From positions 122,380,126-122,444,125 of the forward strand of contig CP136069.1 of the NCBI GenBank assembly GCA_032622095.1: a DNA stretch of 64,000 bases. Direction: 5' to 3'. Position numbers and translations under genes: made by a program. The notes below the pieces were generated by a model that worked only from the letters and a program-made list of their open reading frames with translations, was not told where the DNA came from and ran no database searches. The DNA is from Siphonodentalium dalli. Its lineage: Eukaryota > Mollusca > Scaphopoda > Gadilida > Siphonodentaliidae. Of this stretch, positions 1 through 11,455 are shown in pieces (the stretch's first letter is position 1; the number at the start of each line of letters is the position of its first letter).

Positions 1-96
1 TCAACTCGCTATATCCGAGTTAATTGTGATCTAAAGTTCAGGTTTCGGTAAAACGGCACTTATGCAGCCTATGTGCGTTCAAGAAAGTTTAATGTA

Positions 97-1380
97 TTAA
101 GATATATATATAACTAGCAGGTGACCCGACTTCGTCCGGGCTTTGACCTTGAATTGTACATTTTGAGGGTCAAGGTCAGAATTGTACATTTTGAGGGTCA
201 AGGTCAGAGTCACGATTTGATCCGTCCAAAACACTCCCCGGACAAAAGCACACCTAGCGAAATCAGTCAGTTTTACCCGATTTGACCTTGAATTGACAAT
301 TTTGAAGGTCAAGGTCAAGTCGGGGTAACGATTTGACCAGTCCAAAACACTCCCCGGACAAAATCATCCTAGGTATAAAATTTCGTCGAAATCCGTCCGG
401 CAGTTTTCCCGGCCATAGCTAACAGACAAACAGACAAACAAACAGAAGTCCCAAAATATATATTAGACTAGCAGGTGGCCCCAACTTCGTCCGGGCTGTT
501 TCCCCTCTGCTTTTCGGCGAATTGCGCGATTTGACCTTGAATTGTCCATTTGAAGGTCAAGGTGAGGTGGGGTCACGATTTGACACGGACAAAAGTACCC
601 GACAAAAGTACCCCTCGAAATCCATCCGGTCCGGGCTGTTTCCCCTCTGCTTTTCGGCGAATTGCGCGATTTGACCTTGAATTGTCCATTTTTAAGGTCA
701 AGGTCAGGTGGGTTTCACGATTTGACCCGTCCAAAACACTGCCCGACAAAAGTACCCGTCGAAATCCATCCGGTTTTACCCGATTTGACCTTGAATTGAT
801 CATTTTGAAGGTCAATGTCAGGCCGGGGTCACGATTTGACCAGTTCAAAACACTCAGTGGACAAAAGTAACCATATGTATCAAATTTCGTGGAAATCCCA
901 TCAAAATTCGCGATTTGACCTTGAATTGACCCGATTTCAAGGTCAAGGTCACGTCGCACGGGCAAATGGATATGCTTATGAGACTCCCCATACGAAAGTA
1001 TCCCTAGACACTAATTTTCATCGAAATCCCAAGATATTCGGGCGTTTGACCTTGAAATGACCCGATTTCAAGGTCAATGTAACGTCGCACGGGCAAATTA
1101 ATTGGCCTATGCCACTCCCCGGCCGACAGTACACCCACATACCAAGTTTCATCGAAATCCCGTGATATTATTCGGGAGTTTGACCTTGAAATGACCCGAT
1201 TTCAAGGTCAAGGTCACGTCACTCGGGGAAATTAATAGGCCTATGTCACTTCCCGGCCGAAGTTTCATCGAAATCGGCTCGGCCGTTTTCGAGTCCATCG
1301 CGAACACACAGACAGACAGACACACACACACACACACACACAGATTTCCCAAAATATATAATAGACTAGCTGGGTACCCG
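97..1380. repeat. Composite interspersed repeat with TCAAGGTCA core units
   Basis: Two or more copies of a composite repeat. Each has a head resembling ACTAGCAGGTGACCCGACTT (near 112 and 467), a core of repeated units alternating TTTGACCTTGAATTG with AAGGTCAAGGTCA, and a tail resembling CTAACAGACAAACAGAC followed by CCCAAAATATATATTAGA (about 416-466 and 1298-1364). The core pairs face each other as short inverted repeats about 20-30 bp apart, separated by variable text containing AAAACACTCCCCGGACAAAA and CGTCGAAATCC. A (CA)n tract lies at about 1321-1341. The short open frames here on both strands are products of the repeat, not genes. Confidence 0.8.
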
Positions 1381-1505
1381 TCCTGACGGGATAGAGTCGT
1401 GTTGTGTTTTTACACCAACACCCCGAAAATGGTGGAAATCGGCCCAGCGGATACCGATATACAGGTTCAAGGTCATTGTAAAGGTCAATGTCACGCCGCA
1501 CGGGA

Positions 1506-1877
1506 ATCCGGGTGTTACGAAATTGATCAGCGCATCAAACTACCCGTCCCGAGATAGAGGTATCAAGCTTCAAAAGAATCGAGTTAAGCAATTTCAATGT
1601 AAATAAACCAAACGTCTGTTACACGGCTTTAACCAAAATTTCGGCCATTCTGGAAGCCATCTCAGCTAAATGGAGACAATCATGGATTTTTGTTTTTATA
1701 AAATAAATAAGTGTGACGAAATTGATCAGCGCATCAAACTACCCGTCCCGAGATAGAGGTTGAAGGCCTCATATACACACGCTCATTAAGGATGAAGCTT
1801 CAAAAGAATCGAGTTAAGCAATTTCAATGTAAATAAACCAAACGTCTGTTACACGGCTTTAACCAAAATTTCGGCCT
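1506..1877. repeat. Imperfect direct duplication
   Basis: A block starting TTACGAAATTGATCAGCG (about 1513) recurs at about 1714 as GTGACGAAATTGATCAGCG. Both copies continue through CATCAAACTACCCGTCCCGA, AAGCTTCAAAAGAATCGAG and AACCAAAATTTCGGCC. Copy 2 has an extra ~40 bp after the first segment. Copy 1 runs on into a different downstream sequence (1646-1713) than copy 2, which joins the U2-like sequence. Confidence 0.85.
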
Positions 1878-1924
1878 GTTGACAATGTTTAGAAGGTGAT
1901 TCTTCCGTCCACCATTCTCCTCAA

Positions 1925-2007
1925 ACCAACCTCTAAGTCCTCTATCAGGCGCTGATCTGAGAAGAACAGATACCACACTGTGATCTTGGCCAAAAGGCCG
2001 AGAAGCG
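1925..2007 (-). ncRNA. U2 snRNA-like sequence, divergent, probably pseudogene or snRNA-derived repeat
   Basis: Read on the minus strand from 2007 the sequence begins CGCTTCTCGGCCTTTTGGC, the highly conserved 5' stem-loop I of U2 snRNA. It continues as AAGATCACAGTGTGGTATCTG, close to the U2 branch-point recognition region, then TTCTTCTCAGAT and CTGATAGAGGAC, recalling the stem-loop II region. The branch-binding core is GTGGTA rather than GTAGTA, and there is an extra AC-type insertion before it. Similarity fades after about 75 nt; no clear Sm site (AATTTTTGG type) follows. This favours a truncated or decayed U2 copy, or the snRNA-derived head of a short repeat, over a working U2 gene. The U2 5' end is recognised from family knowledge; non-function is inference. 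Confidence 0.65.
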
Positions 2008-2109
2008 TAACTGTACAGGACTTCGCACTAAGCGAGGTGTGGAAAATAAATGCTCATTGTAAACTAACATTGTAGTACTCTTACAACATCATTGTTATAG
2101 TATGTATGA

Positions 2110-2405
2110 CACTTAGGTCAAGGTCAGGTTGGTTTCACGATTTGACCCGTCCAAAACACTGCCCGACAAAAGTACCCGTCGAAATCCATCCGGTTTTACC
2201 CGATTTGACCTTGAATTGACCATTTTGAAGGTCAATGTCAGGTCGGAGTAACTATTTGACCCGTCCAAAACACTCCCCGGAAAAAATTACCCGTAGATAT
2301 CAAATTTCGTCGAAATCCGTCCAGCAGTTTTCCCGGCCATAGCTAACAGACTCCCTAGCTAACAGACAAACAAACAGACAAAAGTCCCAAAATATATATT
2401 AGATC
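2110..2405. repeat. Another copy of the TCAAGGTCA composite repeat
   Basis: Starts in AGGTCAAGGTCAGGTTGG and runs through GATTTGACCTTGAATTGACC and TTTTGAAGGTCAATGTCAGG to the characteristic tail of CAGACAAACAAACAGAC and CCCAAAATATATATTAGA. Closely matches the units at 690-860 and the tail at 416-466. No gene. Confidence 0.8.
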
Positions 2406-2719
2406 ATTTGTGGGTACCCGTTTCAAGGTGAATGTCACATCTGGCGTAAAAACTGACCCGATGAAAATCTCCCCCACTCCCAGAAACCCCTAAGTACGAA
2501 CACAGACAATAGGATCACATAACACGCTCCTGTCTGGACACAGACACAACACGCTCATGTCTGGACACATTACGCTCTTTATCAACGACACTGCGGATAC
2601 GAACGCTCTTTAACTATCACACGATTAACCCCCACAATTCCAAGACGGTGGCAGTGGGAATGGAGAATGAGTGCCCGGAGCTTCTCATAAGCAATGCGAC
2701 GACACTTCATGTTGGTTTT

Positions 2720-2818
2720 TCCCATATATAGGAAGTTTGGTCGAAATCCGTCCGGCAGTTTTCCCGGCCATAGCTAACACACAAACAGACAGAAGTCCCA
2801 AAATATATATTAGATTAT
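2720..2818. repeat. Tail-only copy of the composite repeat
   Basis: Contains GTCGAAATCCGTCCGGCAGT, TTTTCCCGGCCATAGCTAAC and CCCAAAATATATATTAGA, matching only the 3' tail of the composite repeat in the first kilobase. Confidence 0.75.
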
Positions 2819-2879
2819 GCGTGATTGTGTCCCGAAAATAATAATTTTTAATCATAAGGAACCGTAACAAATCATTCAA

Positions 2880-2946
2880 GAACCATCATAATACCGGTGA
2901 TAGAACGACTTCTGGTGCAACAGTTCCTACACAGTGATTGTAAGAT
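2880..2946. repeat. Fragment related to the terminal repeats of the 19.8-22.3 kb element
   Basis: The stretch ACCATCATAATACCGGTGAT, AGAACGACTTCTGGTGCAAC, AGTTCCTACACAGTG closely matches the inner part of the right terminal repeat of the large inverted-repeat element (about 21809-21864). It shows that family is dispersed. From 2946 to the LINE end at 3563 I see no supported gene. Confidence 0.7.
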
Positions 2947-4153
2947 AAGAAATTTGTAACTGTTGAACATTTTGACCAAAGTTGGGGATAGACACCAATT
3001 AAGCACCCCTCCCCCAGTCCCCACACCACCCCAATCACGTCATAACGTGGAACGTGATTTCATAAGTTATATTCATGTCTGGGCGACAAACATGTGTAAA
3101 TGTCACTCATGCGGACTTCAAAGGAGGAAATATGATGTCGCTGGCATTGAAATATTGTCACACCTGGATCTTTCAATAATGCCCAGATTAAGTAAATGAA
3201 TATAACATCTCATGTTCTCCTGAGAGTAGATTTATATTATCATTGATCATTTATATAGGCGGGCATGATTATGATACTATACTCATCGGAACTTTCAATA
3301 TTTTATTTCTGCCAATTAATGTCACTTAATCTCCCGTATTAGGTATTTATTGCGTTATTTCTTAATATACCTGTTCTATTGTGCAAATTACATAAGCTAC
3401 AGTCATTATCTGGTTTAAAATGTCAGATACACAAGACGAATTTCGGACCAAGTGCAGAAATCGTTCGAATAAATCTCATGTACAGAACCGTCACAGCCAT
3501 GATTGGTTTGAAATAGAACCGTAACATACACCCGTGTTGATTACGAGGCCACAGCTCCCAATGAGGATAGGATAGGATAGGATATTTTATTTCAATATAC
3601 ATATAATAATTAATACATAATACATTTGACAAATATTGTAATGTATATTCGAGGGGGTGGCATAGTCAGGCTAGACTGTCTTACTGTCACCCCCTTAGAG
3701 ATGAATAAATGTTAACATATATAGGCGGTCAAGATTTATTGTACAATGCACGGCTATGAAATTATGTATTACATAATGGTTGCATTTATAGGATTATATA
3801 ATTATATAATGGAGGGTATACGTATATATAAATCGTTTATTGGTTACTCGATGGTTTGTCTCTTTCTTGTCAGTGTCATGTTCTTTGGAAGTCGAGTAGG
3901 AGTGTGCTGAGTGAGGTTGCAGATTGCGATATATGTACGGGAGGTTACACTATTGACGAGCTACCACACAGTCGGGACATCTTTGATTGTTGCATTTAAT
4001 TGTTGCAGCATATTTTTTAATGCAATCGGCATGTACACGGCGTTTGAATGTGTGTCTGGATTGGTATGATGTAAATTCATTATCCAAGTTGTTCCATGTA
4101 GTTGGATAAGAATGGAATGGTAGTTGTTGGGACCAAGATGTTCTTGGTTTTTT

Positions 4154-6150
4154 TTAAAATAGTGGGTGCTTTTGCCGGGTGTCTGGTCCGTTTTTGCGTT
4201 TGGTAAACATGTCGGTGAATGATTCTATTAAGCGCATATGATACCAATCATGCATGAAAACAGCGCTTGGACTTGGACTTCTTTTTTTTAAAAGAGGTTC
4301 TGTGTGGCTTCTATATTTTTTATTACATAAAACTCGTATCGCGCGTTTTTGAAGCATGAAAATTTTTTTGACCGCAGGGACGTGTCCCCATATTTGAACA
4401 CCGTAGACAAGATGACTTTGTATTAGAGCATAGTATAATGTTTTAAGTGCGCTACCAGGAAAGAAGTGTTTAACTTTATTGATGTGGTATATGGCATTCA
4501 CCATTTTAGAACAAACAGAGGACACATGTTTTTTGAAAGTCAGGTTTTCATCAATATGGATTCCTAAGAATTTTGTGGAGGATTCGTGCTCAAGATTTCC
4601 TATCTTTTTTAGTTCTGTATTATTCAAGTAAACTTTTATAAAGTTCCATTTGTCATCATTGTTCTCTGGGTGTATTAGCATATAGTTGCTTTTTTTAGTA
4701 TTGATCACTAACTTATTGCTACAGCACCAAGCAAATATGTTGCGTAACTCATTATTCACATAACTTTCTACAAGGATGCCATTTTTTCCACCAGTTACTA
4801 GAGTAGTATCGTCCGCGTATGATAAGATATCCATGGTTGTCGAATTTGACATATCGTTAACGTAAATTAAGAAAATTATCGGTCCGAGAATTTATCCCTG
4901 GGGCACTCCACACGTCACTTCCGTTAAATTAGATTTGTTACCATTGAGTTCAACATATTGCCTTCTATTTTGCAGATAACTCTGAAACCATGAATATGCT
5001 GTGCCTCGTATGCCATAGTGATCTAGTTTATGAAGTAAAATATCGTGGTTTATCGTGTCAAATGCTTTTGAGAGGTCGAGAAATAGAGCTAAAGTTGAGT
5101 CTCTTGTCATTTTGTCATTATTTGAGACAACTTGATCGAGGAGGTGTAATACAGGATGGAAAGTTGAATGATGAGGGCGGAAGCCGTATTGGTGTTTATA
5201 GAGTATGTTTTGTTCATTTAAAAAGTCTAGTAATCGTTTATGCATTATTTTTTCGAGGATTTTAGAGATAGCTGGAAGAATGCTGATAGGTCTGTAGTTG
5301 GAAATTTCATGAGTGGTAGTATTTTTAGGGATTGGGACTACTTTAGAAATTTTCATTTTGTTAGGGACTATTCCATGCTTTAAGGACAAGTTAAAAATAT
5401 GCAACAATGCTGGCGCTATCTCCTCAATTGTTTCCTTGATAAGTTTAGTTGATATACCATTGAAATCCCTTGATACTTTCCCAGTCATAGAGAAACATGT
5501 GAGGATGATCTCCTGTAGAGACGTCGGAATTATTTTGAAATTTATGTCGTCTGGTTTGCGGTTATGGAGAAATTCTGTAAAATGAGAGTCATTTTCATGT
5601 TCATTGAGTTGGCTAGTTTCCCGCCCAATTTTTGAGAAAAAGTCATTGAACTTTTCCGATATGAGTTTGGAATTTTCAAGTTCTATTCCGTTTTCGGTAA
5701 AGGTCTTGGGGTTATTATTTGTGTTTACATTTATTTTCAATGCACCCTTAAGTATTTCCCATGTTTTCTTTAAGTTATTTTTATTTACTTCTAAGATATT
5801 TGTGTAGTATATATTTTTACTCCTTCTGATTAGTTTATTATATAGGGTACGATAACTCAAATATTTATTTACGTTCGTTTCCGTGGGTTTATTCAATTTG
5901 CGTAAATATAACTGATTTTTAACAATACTTGACTTAATCAATCCAGATGTCATCCAAGGTTCGCGTTTTATGATTTTTTTGGGTATATGTCGACTTTTGA
6001 TGGGGAAAGCAAGTTCATATGCATTCATATATATATCTAAGAAGATTTCATATGCTTGGTCGACACTTCTACAGGATGTAACGGAGTCAAAGGTACAAGA
6101 ATTTAAAAGATTTTTGAATCTAATTATATTATCAGGACTAAAACTTCTTT
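4154..6150 (-). pseudogene. LINE reverse transcriptase, interrupted by a stop codon
   Basis: The RT part begins in frame upstream of the Met at 6028 and shows motifs SNYRPISILPAISKILEKI, QYGFRPHHST, LDLSKAFDTINHDILLHKL (motif A with catalytic Asp), CGVPQG, and after the break YADDTTLV (catalytic YADD) and TKFLGIHIDENL. The only in-frame stop in the RT core is the TAA right after CGVPQG (about 4889-4891), where related enzymes have Ser or Thr; a single base change explains it. The C-terminal part has the usual ...YGVQIWG... region and ends at 4154. The protein cannot be made in full from this copy. Confidence 0.9.
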
Positions 6151-7065
6151 GGTTATAGTGATAGTTTCATTATTATTGGGGCTGTTTTGTCTCTTTTGGT
6201 TAGATTCGGAATAAAATATGCCGAAGTGATCGGAAACGTCGCATGTGATTATGCCAGATTTACATTCGCCTTGTAGGTTATTGGTATATATATTATCGAT
6301 GAGAGTTGCTGAATGATCAGTCATTCGAGTAGGTTTAGTTATCCTTGGCACGAATCCTCTTGTGAAAATGTTATTTATGAAGTCATTCGTTTTTGTATGC
6401 GAGTTGAAATTGAGTAGGTCAATATTAAAGTCTCCTGATATATATGATTTGTGGTTATTAATTTTTTCTAGAATATCGTCGAATTTTTTTTTAAATTGAT
6501 CAATGTTGGCCTTTGGTGCGGTATTTGGTCTGTAAACGCAGCCGATTATCCGAGAGTCATTTTTTCCTGGGTTAATTTCCACGAATATTGTTTCTATTAC
6601 GTGTGGAATAAATTCACTAAGGTCGGGTCGATTTTTATAGTGAATGGAATCTTTTATGTAAAGGCACACACCACCTCTACCATCATCGTCATCAGCTCTA
6701 CACTTGAATTCCATAGGGTGATATCCCGGTATTTGAAAGTGCGATGCTTGTCGTATTTTAAATGTTTCAGTTAAAGCAATAACGTCGAATGAATTATTAT
6801 TAGACTTTAAGTCGCATAGGAGATTACACAAAGAATCGAAATTTGCATTGATGCTTCGACAGTTGAGGCTGAATACTGAAAATTTTGGTTTTTTATTTGA
6901 TTGATCTATAGTGTGAGATGGTGAAATGTATCCACATTCATTGCAAGTATTAATAGCAGAATTTAAATAGTCGTCATTTTCCTGTTCCGCTTCGTTCCAT
7001 TTCATTGTAAAGTTATATTCATCAGAATCCCGAACCTCACTCAGATTTATGTTATGTGTAGCCAT
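6124..7065 (-). pseudogene. LINE endonuclease domain (EEP fold)
   Basis: This 313-residue frame carries the hallmarks of LINE apurinic-like endonucleases in order: FSLNCRSINAN near the start of the domain, ALTETF with the catalytic glutamate, GGVCLYIKD, CVYRPN, SGDFNID (catalytic Asp/Asn), then DNIYTN and VSDHFGIF with the terminal catalytic SDH. The first ~75 residues before the domain are acidic and unassigned. The frame ends at 6124 where the text shifts: the adjacent +2 frame continues in the expected style (FSPDNII, RFKNLL), so the natural protein ran on into the reverse transcriptase. Its job in the element is target-site nicking for target-primed reverse transcription. Confidence 0.88.
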
Positions 7066-8955
7066 GAATACGACCTATAATGGAATGGATGAAATGTATG
7101 CCCTCCACTTCAGAATGAATTAAAGATGCAAGCATGAATATGCATAGTCCGTGCATTGTTACTAGATCTAACCGTGATATGATGTACATATTATTTTAAT
7201 GATGTGTTGTATTCGGCGGGTATATGTTTCTGGTAAGTCCTCGAGTACGAATCAATGATTCAATAGACGGTCAATTAACATTTCAAGTTCCGCTTGTTAT
7301 TTTCTCATGAAAGTATTGCCAAAAAGTGCATATATGTGACTTGACGTGTATGCTATCTAATTGACCCGCAACGAGGACTTACGTCATAGTAGAAATAGAT
7401 AACTCCATAATATACGAGGTATATATATAGACCTATATGGTTAAATGTATGAGTGTGGGCCAATATGTTGAAAATACATGAACAAGAACCTATAATTAAT
7501 AAAACATGAAGATTCATAAATGAATGTACATGTATGGTACACCGACTTCTGATTATATTTGACAAAGCATAATTTGATTTCAAAAGAAATCTAAATTCAT
7601 GAATAATTCGTCTTAATAGAGTTGACTTGATTGTGCTCGGAATGTTTTGGACCTGACTGTACTGTCACAACATGACCTAATTCAATAATAATAAATGTCA
7701 AGGTCAATTATCAACCCCTATCGGGATACTTTCTCAGGTATTTTACAGAAGAATAACACGGGTATACTTTATAGTCAGTGTTTGTCTTCAGAATGCGTTT
7801 CATATTTTATACGCCACGAAAAACATGTACCTAGAGTATATGATATCGCGAAAGCTCGACATAGTTCCGATGGCCCTAGTTTGGTCGTGGGAGAGTTCAA
7901 CCCAAAAGAAATTAGATACAATCGAAAAATATTGAATCTCTGTTCCAATTAATGCCACGTTCATAATAAATTGAAATATACACAAACAATGCTTAGTCCT
8001 GAACCATATATGTAGAATGTCTTTCCCAAAATGGCTGCCAAAATCGAATGAAATTTTGTGCAAAATTGAATAGCTAGTCCTATACGAGTGAACACACACT
8101 CGAATTATGCGAGGAAGAATGACTGCAGAGTATAAGATAAACTTCAGATTAGAGATGTACGAATTCTCTCTAATGTATCTCACGAGAGAGCAAGCGAAAT
8201 CATGGTCTTATATGAAACGGTTAAATCTGGACTTTTGGGTGCCCATAAACGGAAAAAATAACTCAGTTTTATCTGTACTGCTTATCTTGAATCGTGTGAT
8301 ATATGTTACTAAATTTAGTAGGGATGTATTGACTATGCGACCTTTTGCTTGCAGCAGAAATATGTGTACTCAGAGCAGTCTCACGAATGTGACCAATCAT
8401 CATCTATTTTGAAATCTACAGCATAAAACCTTTCAAAATTAACTCTATAAAACGGTATGAAAGATATTCATATAGCACTGGGTAAAATGAGCAGATCCTA
8501 TTGTCCGTGTCTCAAAATAGTAGTCATAGTTGCCTCAGATGAAGTGATAAAACACGAATATTTTGCTTTTATATATATACTATCTTCAATAAATTATAAA
8601 CTTGGCCAAAATTGCCTACATACTCTTGTGACATACAGTGTTTATACCTGGAAATTAAATTTGGTTTAATGCATCAAGGCCACATCTTCGCGAAACTTGC
8701 TACGTTTTCTTCAACTGTGTTTATTCCTTCTCCAAAAAAATGCTATACATAGCTGCTGCACACAGAACCACAACTAACAATATTGCGTGAATGTTCAACG
8801 TTGAAATAACATCTTAATAGATGATCACCTGATATTTAGCACGATTACGTGGGTGGTAATGGTAAGATATTTTCAAACAAAAATACACTGTAAACTAATA
8901 TTGTGCATTGCGTGATGGCATATTCCAGTTGTAAAGTGGCGACTGAAGTAGTTTG
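7066..8955. other. Non-coding interval without supported gene
   Basis: AT-rich sequence with short overlapping open frames on both strands (for example 7695-7952 plus, 7800-8183 minus, 8107-8412 plus), none with a recognisable domain or clear splice context. The 3' end of the GT92 gene may lie here or in the next interval, but I could not identify it. Confidence 0.4.
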
Positions 8956-8959
8956 AACA

Positions 8960-9470
8960 AAATTATCTACGAAAAAACAGTAGCAGCATTAGTCTTAAAC
9001 AAAATGTACGATGTACCGTCTCTTTGACATGGTGAGATGGGGTGCTAATCTAGCGAAGAGATGAGTGTTTCATTACAGTATAATAAGCATTGTGACATAC
9101 ATGTATGGTTTATTATCACGGAGAATGTTGAAACATTCGGGAATTTAACTAGTAAGTATACCACAAGGGTATATATATACACGCTTCGGTACTACCACAC
9201 ACTGTGTGGCGAAACATTAGTCTTACATACAATGTACCGTCTCTTTGCTCTGGTGAGATAAGGCGCTAATCTAATGAACATATGAGTGTTTATATACAGT
9301 AAAATAAGCATTGCGACATATGTGTGTGGTTTATTATCTCAGGGAGTGTTGACAATTCCGGAAAATAACTAGTATTTATACTAGAGTATATGCACTTAAA
9401 TATCGGCGTTACATTCATTAATTAATCATCATGCCGAATGAAACTACCATGCATTGTGAGACGAAACATT
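8960..9470. repeat. Imperfect ~235-bp tandem duplication
   Basis: The text TGTACCGTCTCTTTG, GGTGCTAATCTAGCGAAG, ATGAGTGTTTCATTACAGTA, AATAAGCATTGTGACAT and TGTTGAAACATTCGGGAAT (about 9010-9150) recurs with changes at about 9232-9365. Fragments of a further copy (ATGAAACTACCATGCATTGT, GACGAAACATTAGT) follow to 9470. The open frame at 9061-9261 is inside it and is not a gene. Confidence 0.75.
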
Positions 9471-9789
9471 AGTTCGTGTGCTGCATGGTCGAAATTATTA
9501 TTTTTGGCCTGACAGTTGGATGTTGGATGTTGGATAAGCAGAACACCCAAACTTTAGAGACGTACGCCATTTGTGGATTTGACTTGCGGTGAAGTGGCCG
9601 ATAAACCCCTCAGATGGATCTGTTTTAATGGTGTGTGTACCTTAACGGTATTTAACAACAGACTTGTATATTACCAATACGTTTTTCACTCCTATGTGGT
9701 TATCCAATATGTTGCTTTCTTCGTGGTATGGCTTGGAGTTGCGGCCATTTTGACAACCATTTCATTGCCACGATTGTAAGATTTTCTGT

Positions 9790-11340
9790 CCGTGTCACTC
9801 TATTCGCTCCCGTACTCCCGTAATTTAACACAAACTGGTATAACGGCGTAATAACACCCGCCGACCGCACCTCCCCAGGGGTCCGAGCGAGATGGGTCAT
9901 GCACTATCATGCAGAAGAGACCTGTATGTACCAATCCCCAAGTCGATACATGTAGCTCGATCGAAAAAGGCACTGTAACCCATAACGTGCGGCCTGTTGC
10001 GACCGGTTTGCTTATACATTCATAGCGAATTCGACCGCAGCGTATGGTTTAATATATTCACTTCCCGTATAGATCGCTACTTGCACGATCGCTCACGGAA
10101 TCAGATGGGTATTCGCTGCATGTTACGATGTACCTTTCCGATGACAGGCAGCTAGGCTCGGTCACCTAGTACAAACGCTATCGCATGCCAAATGGGGTGG
10201 GATGCTGAAAAATCGCAAGCCAATTTGCGCGCGATTTAGTTTGCCGTGTCCCGCGTGACTCAGCATCGCATGCGAATATCTTATACTATGTTTCGATTGT
10301 AAAATTCAAAGAAATGTAACTCTAATATACCCGTTATTTAGTAAAAAATCATACCAAAAGAATGACACCACAAAGAGACACGTTTCAAAAACACTATAGG
10401 AAAAATCACTTTTAGGGTGGGTGGGCTTGGGGGAGGCGGACGGCACTGTCTAACCTGTTGGGAAACACAACGTTTTAAAACTGTCTAACCTGTTGGGAAA
10501 CACAACGTTTTAAAACTGTCTAACCTGTTGGGAAACACAACGTCACCCCTTTTTCAAATTGATATCGAGGCAGTCAGGTCGCGCCAGCGACCGCTGCCGC
10601 GGGGGCCTGATGGCTCATAAAAACAACTCTATATATAAGCGCCCGCGGCTACCACTTTATAGCATCAAGGGTAGACTGAGCAAATCGAGACGGGATGCTG
10701 GTCCCGCCAAACTCTCCAGACGGCATCGACATATCAAAACGCATGCGATTCTCGCCTATCGTATCTGTATTTGGACGGGATTGTGTGCGGATGCGCTGGC
10801 TCGGTGCGGTCGGTGCGTTTTGGGATTTTGCGTACCTGACGGAACCGGCCGCACGTTAGGGGTTAATGGTGCGGTTTCCGACAGAGCTATCGACTTGGGG
10901 ATTGGAACTTTGGTACATACATGTCTATTATGCACGATGGTGCATGCCCTATCTCGCTCGGACCATTGGGGGAGGTGCGGTCGGCGTGTGTAATTTTAAG
11001 CTTTTTCGCATACATTCATAGCGAATTCGACAGCAGCGTATGTGTTAATACATTCACTTCCGCTACAGCAGGCGACTTGCCAAATCGGCCATTGATACAA
11101 AGGGGTATTCGCTGCATGATATGATATCCATTTCCGTGGCCAGGCAGCTAGGGGAGGGGCGGTCGGCTCCCTTTTGGATTTTGCATAACGGACGGAACCG
11201 GCCGCTAAGTTAGGGGTTAACGGTTCTGTTTCCGCCAGAGCTATCGGTTTGGGGGTTGGAACTTTTGTAAATACAGGTCTATTATGCACGGCAATGCATT
11301 CCCCATCTCGCTCGGACCCCTGGGGTGCGGTCGACTTTAA
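9790..11340. repeat. Local repeat cluster: three copies of a GC-richer unit, one inverted
   Basis: Units share CATTCATAGCGAATTCGAC, GGGGTATTCGCTGCATG, CAGGCAGCTAGG, GGAACCGGCCGC, TTAGGGGTTAA, GAGCTATCG and CCATCTCGCTCGGACC. Forward copies lie at about 10005-10160, 10840-11150 and 11190-11335. The block at 9845-9960 (GCACCTCCCCAGGGGTCCGA, GCGAGATGGGTCATGCA) reads as the inverse of the unit end at 11290-11325. This region is richer in CpG and GC than its surroundings. Long open frames here (10559-10993) are products of the repeat. Confidence 0.7.
10443..10545. repeat. 35-bp tandem repeat, three copies
   Basis: ACTGTCTAACCTGTTGGGAA followed by ACACAACGTTTTAAA is repeated three times almost without change, the last copy ending in ACGTCACC. 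It sits between the repeat units of the surrounding cluster. Confidence 0.95.
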
Positions 11341-11455
11341 GTAGGAGTGATGAAAGGTTATATTCGTCGTGGTGATAGGGTAGTATAAACAATGGCCTCC
11401 TATTCAGGTAGGCGAAACAATGTTCTTGCAAATAGATTAAAGGGAAATAACTCAC

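Larger units (their letters stand above)
3563..7065 (-). mobile_element. Non-LTR retrotransposon (jockey/CR1/RTE-like superfamily), nearly full coding length but broken
   Basis: On the minus strand an apurinic-like endonuclease reading frame (7065-6124) is followed by a reverse transcriptase frame (6028-4154), a ~570-nt 3' region and a 3' end made of TATCC repeats (3563-3585), the short-repeat tail typical of several LINE clades. Endonuclease and RT were probably one polyprotein, now separated by a frameshift near 6140-6150 and a nonsense codon near 4890. No separate nucleocapsid ORF is visible at the 5' side, so the 5' end may be truncated or the element may be a one-ORF type. Clade assignment from motifs alone is uncertain. 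Few disruptions suggest a fairly recent insertion. Confidence 0.9.

Noticed and set aside
550-965. Overlapping 106- and 130-codon frames on opposite strands
   Set aside because: Both are translations of the TCAAGGTCA composite repeat; they share its period and have no independent coding signal.
10559-10993. 144-codon plus-strand frame, Arg/Cys-rich
   Set aside because: Lies in the GC-richer repeat cluster and continues through copies of its unit; the other copies do not keep the frame.
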